The position numbers were made by a program, and so were the translations under genes. Below the pieces are notes generated by a model. The model worked only from the letters and a program-made list of their open reading frames with translations, was not told the DNA's origin and did no database searches. 35,234 nucleotides of DNA. Source: a virus. This document shows, in pieces, positions 23,623-30,761 of this stretch (within the stretch, counting starts at the first letter, position 1; every line of letters begins with the position of its first letter). The DNA lies in IMG/VR virus record IMGVR_UViG_3300035188_000731, positions 1-35,234 of that record; one strand, 5' to 3'.

Positions 23623-24380
23623 AGTTGGACCAAGCAGCCTTTGCTGCTGTGGATCAGCTTGTGGCACGGAACGCAAACGGTGACTCCGTTTGCGACATCA
23701 TATCTTTTGTCTGGATGGTCTTTCCAGGAGAGGATGTGGTGAGCATGGAGCCTTGAAGATCCGCTGGTACATAGTTTGTTCATGCACTTGTAGGAGTCTC
23801 TTGAAAACACGGACTTCCTCCACTGAACGTACTCTGTCCTTCCCATGTCTGCATGCCTTTCAGTGCCGTAGGTTCCGCCTTTCCAGTTAGGATTATTTTC
23901 ACCGCGCATGTATGGCCTTGGCTTTCCAGCTATTGCCATGGAAATTGATTTTCCTCGATGCTCGCAGTAAACTCCGCTCAGCATTGCAGCACGAACTTTT
24001 TCACTGTTTTGATATCTCCATTTTCCGGCGCAACTAAGTCCGCAAAAATCGTCAGTAGCATCTTTCATCTGTTTTCCACAAAACTTGCAAACGCAGCATT
24101 TCTGGCATCGAATTCTGCTTCCAGATTTTGACTCAAACTTTTGAAAACATGTGTCGCATGTTTTAACAAAAATCCGTTTGTTTATTACTTCTTGTATCTT
24201 TGTGTTATTATGAAAATTGAATTTAGCAGAGCATTTTTTTGAACAAAACTTGTGTCCGAAACAGCGGTTTTGATTTCCACACTGAACGCACTTTCTGCAA
24301 TCAAAACATGTCTTTTTTGCCCCACTTTCGGCGATAAATTCATTCCCGCATTTCTTGCACTTGAGATTGAACTGGCGCAT
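23619..24380 (-). CDS. HNH homing endonuclease with multiple zinc-ribbon motifs
   Basis: The 253-residue protein has a string of Cys pairs in its N-terminal half (CKKCGNEF, CFDCRKCVQCGN, CSKKC, CDTCFQKF, CQKCCVCKFCGK, FCGLSC), a NUMOD3-like ENNPNWKGG segment, and an HNH nuclease core: SRDSYKCMNKLC, LHAHHILSWKDHPD, NGVTVCVPCHKLIHS. Homing endonucleases of this kind cut related phage genomes to spread their own gene. The coding region is clearly richer in A and T than both neighbours, which suggests recent transfer. It lies 36 bases past the primase-helicase stop, at the junction of the early and tail units. Confidence 0.85.
   Translation of the reverse strand: MRQFNLKCKKCGNEFIAESGAKKTCFDCRKCVQCGNQNRCFGHKFCSKKCSAKFNFHNNTKIQEVINKRIFVKTCDTCFQKFESKSGSRIRCQKCCVCKFCGKQMKDATDDFCGLSCAGKWRYQNSEKVRAAMLSGVYCEHRGKSISMAIAGKPRPYMRGENNPNWKGGTYGTERHADMGRTEYVQWRKSVFSRDSYKCMNKLCTSGSSRLHAHHILSWKDHPDKRYDVANGVTVCVPCHKLIHSSKGCLVQL
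23672..23694. other. Perfect hairpin inside the HNH coding end, possible termination or pause site
   Basis: CGCAAACGG (23672-23680) pairs exactly with CCGTTTGCG (23686-23694) around a five-base loop. It lies about 50 bases beyond the last plus-strand stop, where the tail unit would need to end, but no T-run follows on either strand. It also encodes the conserved NGVTVC of the HNH core, so the dyad may be a coding accident. Confidence 0.35.
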
Positions 24381-24416
24381 TCGAAAACCGTAGCAAGAAG
24401 TATGGCGAAGTCAATT

Positions 24417-26255
24417 TCAACGCCTAGGGTATTTCCCTTTGGAGTACGGTTTCTTAGCCGACTCCTTATCAACGACGAACTTCTCAGGTTCTGCGTAGTT
24501 CCATGAGATGTCGCCGTTCGACCCACGCTGGATCATAATCGATCCGGTGATTTTTCCGTCTTTATCAGTCATGCCGGAACGATCAGCCCGTTTCGCCATG
24601 CCGAGCATGAAGCGGCGCGGATTGTTGAATCCAACTTCCTTCATCACAATCACCTCGCGCGCCCAGTTCGTCAGGTCCGACGATCCGAATCCCGAGTAGG
24701 CCAAATCTGCCACGCTCTCAGGCTTGTCGTCCTTACCCTTCGGCTTTGGGAAGTGATGGACAAGCACCAGGACAACGCCTGTCTCCATCATAATCGGCTG
24801 GAGCAGATGCCGCGTGAAGTTCGCGCAGACCTCGATGTCCGACGGATTGCCGCCCATGTAGGAGAGCAGCGGATCGATGTAAACCAGATCGGCTTTTGTC
24901 TTCCTGACTAAGCGGCGCAGCATCACGGCGAAGTCAGCACCCGTTCGAACCGTTTCGCGGAAGAAGAGCATGTTCGCATTCCGCAATCCTCGCTCCCAGT
25001 TCTCCTTTCCGAACGTCATCTGGGCCGCCCCCTTGAGTGCATCATGCTGATCGGCGATGTCGTTCTCCGACTGAATGTAAACCACTTTTAGCGAACGGAC
25101 GGGCCGGACGCCAAACCAAGATTCACCCGACGCCCATTTCAGACCCTGATACGCCGCCATCGAGCTTTTGCCGCAACCACTCTGGCCTACGAAGAGAAGC
25201 GATGAACCGCGTCGAATCCATCTGTCGCCGATCAGATTGTCAGGATCGTTCTTAGGATCGTACTCGATGATGCTATCGAGCGTGAACTCCATCGGCAGAT
25301 CTTGGGCATCCAGATCGTCCCTGAACGCTTCCCAGTTCACCGCGCCGACATTGACCGCAATGAGCTTCTGCTCGGCGCCATTACGCATCACGCCGGGGAG
25401 ACGACTGAACCTGCTCGCGTTCTTGTTCTTCGGATCGATGCCAATGCTCTCAAGATGCCGGTAAACGATGTCACGGCGCTCTGACCACTCCTCCTTGTTC
25501 GCAGCATCCACTCGCACCCAGCCGTGCAGACTCTTGCCGCCTGAATCGATGACGACCGACAGCGGCAGCTTCGACTCCTTCAATGCTGTCCACTGTTCGT
25601 CCTTCGACTTCTCATCCATCTCGATGAGGACATGGCGATAGGCGGAGACACCAGAGTCTGAGCCGCTCTCGTCGAGACACGGGTTGATGCGGACGTAAGC
25701 ACCCTTGCTCTCCTCGCTCGTCCACATCGAGCTTATGGGTGGTGTGAAGTGATTCTGAATCCATTCCTCGCGCTTGAGGAACGTACCCTTGGAAGCTGGC
25801 CTACTCCTGCCTTCCTCGTCGCTCACGATATCGTTGCAGATGCAGACAACTTCGTCCGGCTCGAAGCAGGCTTTTAAGAAATCTATGGTTGAAAATCGGA
25901 AGTCTGATTGCGGAATTGCTTGGATCTTTCGCACCACGAACTTGCCGGTTGGAGACACCGGAGTGCCGCCCTGACCGATGCTTGAGTGTGATTCCAGAAG
26001 CCATCCACGCGGCTTGTCGTGCGAAACGATTTGCGCCTGATTCAGCTTGTGGGCCAGTTCATTCGGTTTCCACGGAGGACTGCACTTCGTGTTGTATTCA
26101 GAGAGAAGCGTCTCAGCTTCCGTTCTGGTCAGCTCAAATCCGTGAACGAGAGCGGTGGCAACAGCGAATGTCGCCCCGTGTCCGTTCTGACCTGCGATGG
26201 CTCCTGGCGTGGCTTTGACCCATGCTCTTGCACGGTCGAATTTCGATTGATTCAT
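24417..26255 (-). CDS. Primase-helicase (AEP-type primase region plus RecA-like helicase)
   Basis: The 612-residue protein has an N-terminal helical module (about 1-75: GAIAGQNGHGATFAVATALV, CSPPWKPNELAHKLNQA) found in phage and plasmid primases. A primase-like centre follows with the acidic pair IEMD (E212, D214), SGGKSLHGWVRVD (238-250, S-x-H) and SRFSRLPGV (281-289), which fits archaeo-eukaryotic-type primases. The C-terminal ATPase has Walker A GQSGCGKSS (357-365) and Walker B DLVYIDPLLSY (Asp461). It would unwind DNA and lay primers at the fork. It ends with a basic tail. No DNA polymerase lies next to it. Confidence 0.82.
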   Translation of the reverse strand: MNQSKFDRARAWVKATPGAIAGQNGHGATFAVATALVHGFELTRTEAETLLSEYNTKCSPPWKPNELAHKLNQAQIVSHDKPRGWLLESHSSIGQGGTPVSPTGKFVVRKIQAIPQSDFRFSTIDFLKACFEPDEVVCICNDIVSDEEGRSRPASKGTFLKREEWIQNHFTPPISSMWTSEESKGAYVRINPCLDESGSDSGVSAYRHVLIEMDEKSKDEQWTALKESKLPLSVVIDSGGKSLHGWVRVDAANKEEWSERRDIVYRHLESIGIDPKNKNASRFSRLPGVMRNGAEQKLIAVNVGAVNWEAFRDDLDAQDLPMEFTLDSIIEYDPKNDPDNLIGDRWIRRGSSLLFVGQSGCGKSSMAAYQGLKWASGESWFGVRPVRSLKVVYIQSENDIADQHDALKGAAQMTFGKENWERGLRNANMLFFRETVRTGADFAVMLRRLVRKTKADLVYIDPLLSYMGGNPSDIEVCANFTRHLLQPIMMETGVVLVLVHHFPKPKGKDDKPESVADLAYSGFGSSDLTNWAREVIVMKEVGFNNPRRFMLGMAKRADRSGMTDKDGKITGSIMIQRGSNGDISWNYAEPEKFVVDKESAKKPYSKGKYPRR

Positions 26256-26476
26256 TAGATTCCAAGGTGTTTGCGCGCTATGTCGCCGCTCTTGCCAATG
26301 TCTGTCGTGGCAATCTGGCGAATGACCGACTTGTGTTCTTCCAACTTTCTGAAAAGCAGAGCCAGCTCTTTGGGTGTTATCAGGTACTTGCTCCAGTGCT
26401 GGATCTTGATGGAGCGATTCTGAAACTTCCCAAAGAGCTGCTCTTGTGCGGCGATGTAATGGTCAGGGCTTATCAC
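26255..26476 (-). CDS. Small hypothetical protein
   Basis: The 73-residue protein starts with GTG (26476) and begins MISPDHYIAAQEQLFGKFQN, then KIQHWSKYLITPKELALLFR, ending AITTDIGKSG-like residues (RQIATTDIGKSGDIARKHLG). It is helical and basic with no motif that I recognise. Its stop overlaps the primase-helicase start, and its start overlaps the previous gene by 14 bases, so it belongs to the replication operon and may be a small DNA-binding or helicase-loading protein, which is a guess. Confidence 0.55.
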   Translation of the reverse strand: MISPDHYIAAQEQLFGKFQNRSIKIQHWSKYLITPKELALLFRKLEEHKSVIRQIATTDIGKSGDIARKHLGI

Positions 26477-26651
26477 CGGATACGGGTGTGAACTTGGCTT
26501 TGAATTCAGCTTTCGTTCGAACGTACACCTTTGATTTGCCCTCTCGCGTGTAGACCACGCCAGCCCACTTCGTTTCTCCGATCCGTATCTCTACGTCGTC
26601 GGAGATGACTTCAACCGATACCGACGGATTTCCTGAGTTTTTGTATTTCAT
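26463..26651 (-). CDS. Small beta-rich hypothetical protein
   Basis: I start the protein at the ATG at 26651 (MKYKNSGNPSVSVEV, 62 residues); an earlier in-frame ATG adds an Arg/Pro-rich leader that looks like antisense coding noise. The product alternates strands: VSVEVISDDVEIRIGETKWA, GVVYTREGKSKVYVRTKAEF, KAKFTPVSGDKP. It looks like a small beta-barrel or SH3-like fold. The function is unknown. It overlaps the upstream gene by 41 bases. Confidence 0.55.
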   Translation of the reverse strand: MKYKNSGNPSVSVEVISDDVEIRIGETKWAGVVYTREGKSKVYVRTKAEFKAKFTPVSGDKP

Positions 26652-26814
26652 CGTCTGTAAGCGTCTGGACCTGACCGGCGTCGTTTGAGTGCCAGGAGCC
26701 ATCAATCATCTTGAGCTTCTTTGGCCTACTCATCCAACCCCGCAGGATAGCATACTCGACGAGTCTCGGAGCTTCCTTCAAGAGCTGTTCTCTGGAGATT
26801 TCAGTCGTTGTCAT
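26611..26814 (-). CDS. Small hypothetical protein
   Basis: With the ATG at 26814 the product has 67 residues: MTTTEISREQLLKEAPRLVE, YAILRGWMSRPKKLKMIDGS, WHSNDAGQVQTLTDDEIQKL, RKSVGIG. A longer reading from 26970 adds a Pro/Ser/Thr-rich leader that overlaps another gene and seems spurious. It has an N-terminal helix pair and no known motif. It is embedded in a run of overlapping small genes between the HELLH gene and the primase. Confidence 0.55.
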   Translation of the reverse strand: MTTTEISREQLLKEAPRLVEYAILRGWMSRPKKLKMIDGSWHSNDAGQVQTLTDDEIQKLRKSVGIG

Positions 26815-27010
26815 GGAAAGCGGTTCGTTTGGCGACACCCCGTAGTTTGGAACGGCGCATTCCAAGTTCCCCGCTATCGGATTCATCGGCAAATCCACGG
26901 CGAACGAGCCATTCCTTGTACTTACGGTCGATGTAGGCGAAGTCGATCTTGGGCGTCGATTCGTCGGCATCAGCGACTCGGACGATTTTGTGTGAGCTGT
27001 TCAGGTTCAT
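26801..27010 (-). CDS. Small hypothetical protein
   Basis: The 69-residue product from the ATG at 27010 reads MNLNSSHKIVRVADADESTP, KIDFAYIDRKYKEWLVRRGF, then a charged end GMRRSKLRGVAKRTAF. It is acidic in front and basic behind and has no family that I recognise. It overlaps the genes on both sides (14 and 41 bases), which supports coupled translation. The longer in-frame ORF from 27103 overlaps its neighbour more and is not favoured. Confidence 0.5.
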   Translation of the reverse strand: MNLNSSHKIVRVADADESTPKIDFAYIDRKYKEWLVRRGFADESDSGELGMRRSKLRGVAKRTAFHDND

Positions 27011-27182
27011 AGGTCTTCTGTATGGTTTTGTATGCTTGTTGTGTTTCTTTGCAGTTGATGCACAGGTCGAGAAACTCTCCACCAACCGTGCATCCGCATC
27101 CAAGAGATTTTGCTAATTCCTTGGAAATCCATTTGTACTCGGCCAACTCCTCGCGGAGGTCGGCTTCGGTTTGCGCGTTCAT
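26970..27182 (-). CDS. Small cysteine-containing hypothetical protein
   Basis: The 70-residue product from the ATG at 27182 has a helix (AQTEADLREELAEYKWISKE) and a possible metal site LGCGCTVGGEFLDLCINC, followed by a charged tail. CGC plus CINC could bind zinc. Its ATG overlaps the stop of the small membrane protein (ATGA). The function is unknown. Confidence 0.5.
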   Translation of the reverse strand: MNAQTEADLREELAEYKWISKELAKSLGCGCTVGGEFLDLCINCKETQQAYKTIQKTYEPEQLTQNRPSR

Positions 27183-27301
27183 TGCTTTAGAACGAAGAGG
27201 ATGAAGTACGCGCTGGTGATGACGACGCCCATTGCAAACGCGGCGACACACGCTTGTTTGAATTCCTCATTAGTTGGACGTTTGTTTTTGAAGAACTTCA
27301 T
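27179..27301 (-). CDS. Tiny single-pass membrane protein
   Basis: The 40-residue ORF reads KFFKNKRPTNEEFKQACVAA and FAMGVVITSAYFILFVLK, with one transmembrane segment after a basic N-terminus. The start at 27301 is used here; an in-frame ATG at 27313 would add MNAP. It ends in TGA overlapping the next ATG. Small inner-membrane peptides in early phage operons often act on host membrane processes or superinfection exclusion, but nothing in the sequence shows the role. Confidence 0.5.
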   Translation of the reverse strand: MKFFKNKRPTNEEFKQACVAAFAMGVVITSAYFILFVLKQ

Positions 27302-27315
27302 GGGAGCGTTCATGC

Positions 27316-27588
27316 GTGAAACGGGCGAAATCCATCACAAGGGTTAAGATCGTTGAGAAGAAGCTCGGGCGTGAGAATGCGTTTGGTCAGGTCTGGATGG
27401 ACACAAGGCTCATCGAAATCGATCCGAGACAGAGCGAGAAGGATCGAATCGACACGGTGATTCACGAACTGCTTCATCTTGCCAAGCCACACTGGTCGGA
27501 AGAACACGTTGTCCGAATTGCCACGTTTCTTGCTCGGGCGTTGTGGAAGGAGGGTTATCGTCGCATTCATCAGCGTCCGCCTCCTTGA
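27316..27588 (+). CDS. Small zincin-like protein with HELLH motif, opposite to its neighbours
   Basis: The 90-residue protein starts at GTG 27316, nine bases after GGGAG. It contains DRIDTVIHELLHLAKPHWSE with the HExxH metal-binding motif (H50, E51, H54), followed by EEHVVRIATFLARALWKEGY. I recall similar small proteins in other phages, usually annotated only as metallopeptidase-like. Catalysis is not proven: the third metal ligand could be His59 or Glu62/63. It is the only plus-strand gene in the 11.5-kb early block. Its end overlaps the RuvC-like gene by 19 bases. Confidence 0.75.
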   Translation: MKRAKSITRVKIVEKKLGRENAFGQVWMDTRLIEIDPRQSEKDRIDTVIHELLHLAKPHWSEEHVVRIATFLARALWKEGYRRIHQRPPP

Positions 27589-28031
27589 GCGTAATGGAGA
27601 ATGAGCAGGGCGTCACAGTTCTTAAGGCTGACATCCAGATGCGGATACAGCTCTTGAGCTTTTGCTCGCAGCTTTCGCTTCCACTCAGGTCCGGTGGCAC
27701 ACGCTTTACGACCGCCAAGACCAAGCGGATCTTGCCAGACTTTCGGCTCTACACGGTGAAGCGCATAGCCTTGAGCGTAGGCCAATCCTTGAATGATGCC
27801 GTAGTTTTCATGGAGCGTGGCAACGCTTGCTGCGGGAGTCAGCTTGCTCACGAACTTGGGAACCTTCTCAATCCACAAGTGGGAGTCGGACAGCTTGAAG
27901 CCGCTTAGAAGTTGCGCCATGTCAGGCAATGATTCGGGCATCGGAAACAGCAGTATTCCATCAGCCGTTTTCACCGCGAAACCGCCACCAACACCAGGAT
28001 CGACTGCGATGATTGTTTGATTCGTTTTCAT
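27570..28031 (-). CDS. RuvC-like Holliday junction resolvase
   Basis: The 153-residue protein has the RNase H-like fold signature of RuvC: TIIAVDPGVGGGFAV with Asp11, a second-strand glutamate in HLWIEKVP (Glu55), and the C-terminal acidic residue in NCDALLILHYA (Asp140). RuvC-type enzymes cut four-way junctions, here probably resolving recombined or branched replicating DNA before packaging. It sits two bases downstream of the SSB-like gene's stop. The start is ATG 28031 after TTATTAACA, with no Shine-Dalgarno sequence. Confidence 0.82.
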   Translation of the reverse strand: MKTNQTIIAVDPGVGGGFAVKTADGILLFPMPESLPDMAQLLSGFKLSDSHLWIEKVPKFVSKLTPAASVATLHENYGIIQGLAYAQGYALHRVEPKVWQDPLGLGGRKACATGPEWKRKLRAKAQELYPHLDVSLKNCDALLILHYAQGGGR

Positions 28032-28033
28032 TG

Positions 28034-28378
28034 TTAATAACAGAGAAGCGTTACATTTTCCGCCGCGATACGCACGGCGCTCTTGGTTTCACCGCCCTCG
28101 CTCCACTTCTCGACTTTCACACGACCCTTAACCCGCACCAGCGCACCGCTCTCAATGGACAGGATCTTCTCAGCAACCTGTCCCCAGGACGACACTTCAA
28201 ACTCGTCGTACTCCTCGCGGAAACGACCGTCGGCGTCTGTCCAGTGACGAGCGATTGAGATGACCCGACGGACCATCAATGCTCCGGTCTTCGTCTCTGT
28301 CTTGCGGCTGACCGTTCGAAATTCTCCGATCAAAAGTACCGTGTTCTCAGTGGGTGTTGGCGATGATTCGTTTGTCAT
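28034..28378 (-). CDS. ssb: Single-stranded DNA-binding (OB-fold) protein
   Basis: With the ATG at 28378 (MTNESSPTPTENTVLLIGEF) the protein has 114 residues. It shows the OB-fold order of SSB: TVLLIGEFRTVSRK, MVRRVISIARH, EEYDEFEVSSWGQVAEKIL, GALVRVKGRVKVEKW, SAVRIAAENVTLL. It lacks the acidic DDDIPF-type tail of host SSB, so interaction with host partners may differ. The start overlaps the stop of the helicase gene (ATGA), and the resolvase follows. It protects ssDNA in replication and RecT-mediated annealing. Confidence 0.75.
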   Translation of the reverse strand: MTNESSPTPTENTVLLIGEFRTVSRKTETKTGALMVRRVISIARHWTDADGRFREEYDEFEVSSWGQVAEKILSIESGALVRVKGRVKVEKWSEGGETKSAVRIAAENVTLLCY

Positions 28379-29454
28379 TGGATGAAGACGCAACCTAGTT
28401 CTCGGTAGCATTTCATTCGCTTTTTGGCGTGAAACGCTCCGATGGGGTGGAACTTGTCAGAGAAGTCTACGATTGTCGCACAGTTTTTGGTTTCTGTTTT
28501 TCGCAATGCACGGCTCGCCCTCTGAATCGTCTTCTGCGACGACCGACCGCCACTCACCATGATGAGCAGTTCCACATTCGGCAGATCGAGTCCTTCGTCG
28601 GCCAGGCTTGTCGCAATCATGGTTCGCAGGTTGCCAGCCTTAAATTCCTCCATGTAGGCGCGTCGGTCCTTCTTCCCAATCTTGGAATGAACGAGCCGAG
28701 AATTCGGAATCTGGCCCTCGTACTCCTCGCCCAGCGTGATGCGCGGGATGAGGATCAGGGTCTGCATGTCCAGATGCTCCAGCGCGTAATTCATGGCGTA
28801 CCGATTGCGCTCGCGGTTCTGGCAGATGCCGATGTCCACAAGCGACTCCCAGGCGCACATGCGTTTCAATTCTTCGTCAGTTATCCGCATGTACCGACGG
28901 CGCGTGGTGAACAGTCGGTCGATGTTATCGTCGATCTTCTGCTGGATGTTGAGGTCGGTGGCATCGCTGATTTCAAGGTAAGCGTCGGCCAATGAATCGC
29001 CTATGTCGCTACGTTTGATTTCGTATGTGCGATAATTGAAGAGCATCTTCGTCACCGCATTTCGATCTTCATCATCGCACCAGGGCGTGGCATCGAAGCC
29101 ATAACGCGCTCCGTTACAGGACTCGATGATGCGTCGCCATCCGGCGGCAGGACTGTGCTTCGCCTCGTCAACGATCAGCATGTCCTTCTTGCTGAAGTCC
29201 ACCGACTCGTGTGGACAGCGGACATCCACAATCTCATCAGGCACACCGGCAACACGGAGCGAAGTGCGCGCTTGCTGACATGTCTCGCGGGTTGGTGCGA
29301 GCCAGCCGAATCGCAAGACAGCCCCGTTCTTGTGGAAGTGCTTGATGATCGACGCTGCAACCCATGTCTTACCGCTGCCTGCGGGTGATATGATCAGGCC
29401 ATCTCTAGTTTTGGCCCACTCTACTGCTTTCTGTTGGTATTCTCTCAGATTCAT
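28375..29454 (-). CDS. Superfamily II helicase
   Basis: The 359-residue protein has a Q-like start (LREYQQKAVEWAKTRDGLII), Walker A SPAGSGKT (23-30), motif II LIVDEAKHS (Asp96-Glu97-Ala98), GFDATPW as motif III, and a C-terminal helicase half with TMIATSLADEGLDLPNVELL and the arginine-finger motif VI QRASRALRK. This is a compact DEAH-like SF2 helicase as in the UvsW/XPB-like groups of phages. It could remodel forks or drive branch migration with the RuvC-like enzyme downstream. The ATG follows TAAAATT without a Shine-Dalgarno sequence. Confidence 0.82.
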   Translation of the reverse strand: MNLREYQQKAVEWAKTRDGLIISPAGSGKTWVAASIIKHFHKNGAVLRFGWLAPTRETCQQARTSLRVAGVPDEIVDVRCPHESVDFSKKDMLIVDEAKHSPAAGWRRIIESCNGARYGFDATPWCDDEDRNAVTKMLFNYRTYEIKRSDIGDSLADAYLEISDATDLNIQQKIDDNIDRLFTTRRRYMRITDEELKRMCAWESLVDIGICQNRERNRYAMNYALEHLDMQTLILIPRITLGEEYEGQIPNSRLVHSKIGKKDRRAYMEEFKAGNLRTMIATSLADEGLDLPNVELLIMVSGGRSSQKTIQRASRALRKTETKNCATIVDFSDKFHPIGAFHAKKRMKCYRELGCVFIQ

Positions 29455-29469
29455 AATTTTAGGAAATTT

Positions 29470-29506
29470 ACCCCTCCGACTACTGCTTCATAGCAGCCGG
29501 AGGGGT
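29470..29506 (-). terminator. Stem-loop between the RHH and helicase genes, terminator or attenuator
   Basis: ACCCCTCCG (29470-29478) pairs with CGGAGGGGT (29498-29506), and an inner CTGCT (29483-29487) pairs with AGCAG (29492-29496) around a four-base loop. On the minus strand AAATTTCCTAAAATT follows, a poor T-run, so it may only attenuate transcription or protect RNA ends. It lies in the 78-base gap before the helicase gene. Confidence 0.6.
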
Positions 29507-29532
29507 TTGTCCGTACCACACGGTACGAATCG

Positions 29533-29715
29533 CTATCGGGCGGTAGCGGCGCAGGGAGTCAACGGTTGCGTCGTATGTTGAGTTTCCATGTACTTCCTTA
29601 GCGCCTCCCGAGCGACAAATTGGATCTTCAGTCCGTTGCGGTTGCAGAACTCCTTGAGGTCTTCATGGAGCTGCGTATCGATGGTGACAACTCGCGTCAT
29701 CTTTTCTTTTTTCAT
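29533..29715 (-). CDS. Ribbon-helix-helix DNA-binding protein
   Basis: With the ATG at 29715 the 60-residue product reads MKKEKMTRVVTIDTQLHEDL, KEFCNRNGLKIQFVAREALR, KYMETQHTTQ. A short strand (RVVTID) followed by two helices separated by NGLK is the RHH fold of Arc/CopG-type dimers, which read DNA with the strand. It is probably a phage regulator of early genes. A longer reading adds a Pro/Ser-rich leader and is rejected. The stem-loop lies just downstream. Confidence 0.72.
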   Translation of the reverse strand: MKKEKMTRVVTIDTQLHEDLKEFCNRNGLKIQFVAREALRKYMETQHTTQPLTPCAATAR

Positions 29716-29719
29716 GGTT

Positions 29720-30265
29720 TCATTCGCAGGTGTAGATTTTGTCGGTGGTTCGCAGGCCGGTGGGCCATTGAGGTTCGGTGAATGACTTCTCGATGAATAT
29801 GACCTTGTCGGTGGGTTGGATGGTGAGTCGTTCGCCATCGGTTCGGATGAACATGAATTCCTTGGCTTGGTTGGGTTGGCGGCTCCAGCTATCGCCGATG
29901 GGAGCTGCGGTGAAGAGGTAGTCGCCGGTGGTGATTTGATCGGCGCATTTGACTTGGCATTCGAGTCCTCGGAGGAATGTGTACTCGATGGTGGTGAAGT
30001 CGGTTCCGTAGCAATCCCATCGCTGGGCTTGCTGTGGTGTCCATAAAAGCTCTGGATCGGAGCTAAACACTATGGCGTGGGGTGGGACGGCGCGATAGAC
30101 CGCTCCGCATTCGAGCATGATGGTGCAGCCCCACATCCTGCCGGGGATGGATACTAGACCGAACCAGACGCATGGGATGAATGCTATCTCGGACAATCCG
30201 AGGAAAGATGCTTCAACGAAGCAGTACTGATGGTGAGGCAATTGGCCTGCTTGTGAGTAGGTCAT
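29720..30265 (-). CDS. Hypothetical phage protein
   Basis: The 181-residue protein has a distinct N-terminal part (HHQYCFVEASFLGLSEIAFI, PCVWFGLVSIPGRMWGCTIM), then YRAVPPHAIVF, WDCYGTDFTTIEYTFLRGLE, and a beta-rich end. Its aromatic and cysteine content and the GLVSIPGRMWGCTIMLECGA stretch look conserved, but I do not recognise the family. It is soluble by appearance. Its start overlaps the previous stop, and the RHH gene starts four bases after its own stop. Confidence 0.6.
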   Translation of the reverse strand: MTYSQAGQLPHHQYCFVEASFLGLSEIAFIPCVWFGLVSIPGRMWGCTIMLECGAVYRAVPPHAIVFSSDPELLWTPQQAQRWDCYGTDFTTIEYTFLRGLECQVKCADQITTGDYLFTAAPIGDSWSRQPNQAKEFMFIRTDGERLTIQPTDKVIFIEKSFTEPQWPTGLRTTDKIYTCE

Positions 30266-30480
30266 GGGTATTCCGTAAGTCTCTTGATGTATCGGTTCCT
30301 CTCAGCCGGTTTGGCGTCGATGATGTACTGCAAAGCACCACAGGCGTTGAGGCTTGCCGTAATCTCCCAGTCCTCCTTCTTGTCGTACAACTCATGCCAT
30401 CGCTCGTTGGAAACGACGACGATCTGGCCGGTTCGTTTGTGCTTGAAGATGAATGCCGCTGGTCCGATTGGAACGTTCAC
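30262..30480 (-). CDS. Small hypothetical protein
   Basis: The 72-residue protein starts at GTG 30480, which has one of the best Shine-Dalgarno sequences in the window (AGGAGG seven bases before). It reads MNVPIGPAAFIFKHKRTGQI, VVVSNERWHELYDKKEDWEI, TASLNACGALQYIIDAKPAE. Its layout of short strands and a helix gives no known family. The GTGA start overlaps the stop of the upstream gene, and its stop overlaps the next ATG. Confidence 0.6.
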   Translation of the reverse strand: MNVPIGPAAFIFKHKRTGQIVVVSNERWHELYDKKEDWEITASLNACGALQYIIDAKPAERNRYIKRLTEYP

Positions 30481-30761
30481 GCTTTCACCTCCTGCTCACG
30501 CCACAGCAGCAGATCGGCGCGGAGAGCGTCGTTCTCTCGCTCTAGTTGGGTGATGCGCTCATTGGCACTCTCAAGATCCTGATAGGCGTTCACCTTGTCG
30601 ATGTTTTCGACGGTACAAAGCGCAGATTCCAAGTTCTTGATGCGCTCCTTCGCCACGTTGAGTTCGCGTTCGAGTTGTCGAGCTACGTCAACATCTACGG
30701 TTGGATAACCATCTCCTCCATCTGGTTTCCACGCTGCATCCGTCCTCGGTGTATCGCTCAT
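30477..30761 (-). CDS. Coiled-coil phage protein with SDTPRTDA start
   Basis: The 94-residue protein begins SDTPRTDAAW and continues VDVARQLERELNVAKERIKN, ANERITQLERENDALRADLL, a clear left-handed coiled coil. Short proteins with this opening are frequent in phage early regions, with no known role. The start has AGGAGG upstream, and its ATG overlaps the ThyX stop. Confidence 0.65.
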   Translation of the reverse strand: MSDTPRTDAAWKPDGGDGYPTVDVDVARQLERELNVAKERIKNLESALCTVENIDKVNAYQDLESANERITQLERENDALRADLLLWREQEVKA

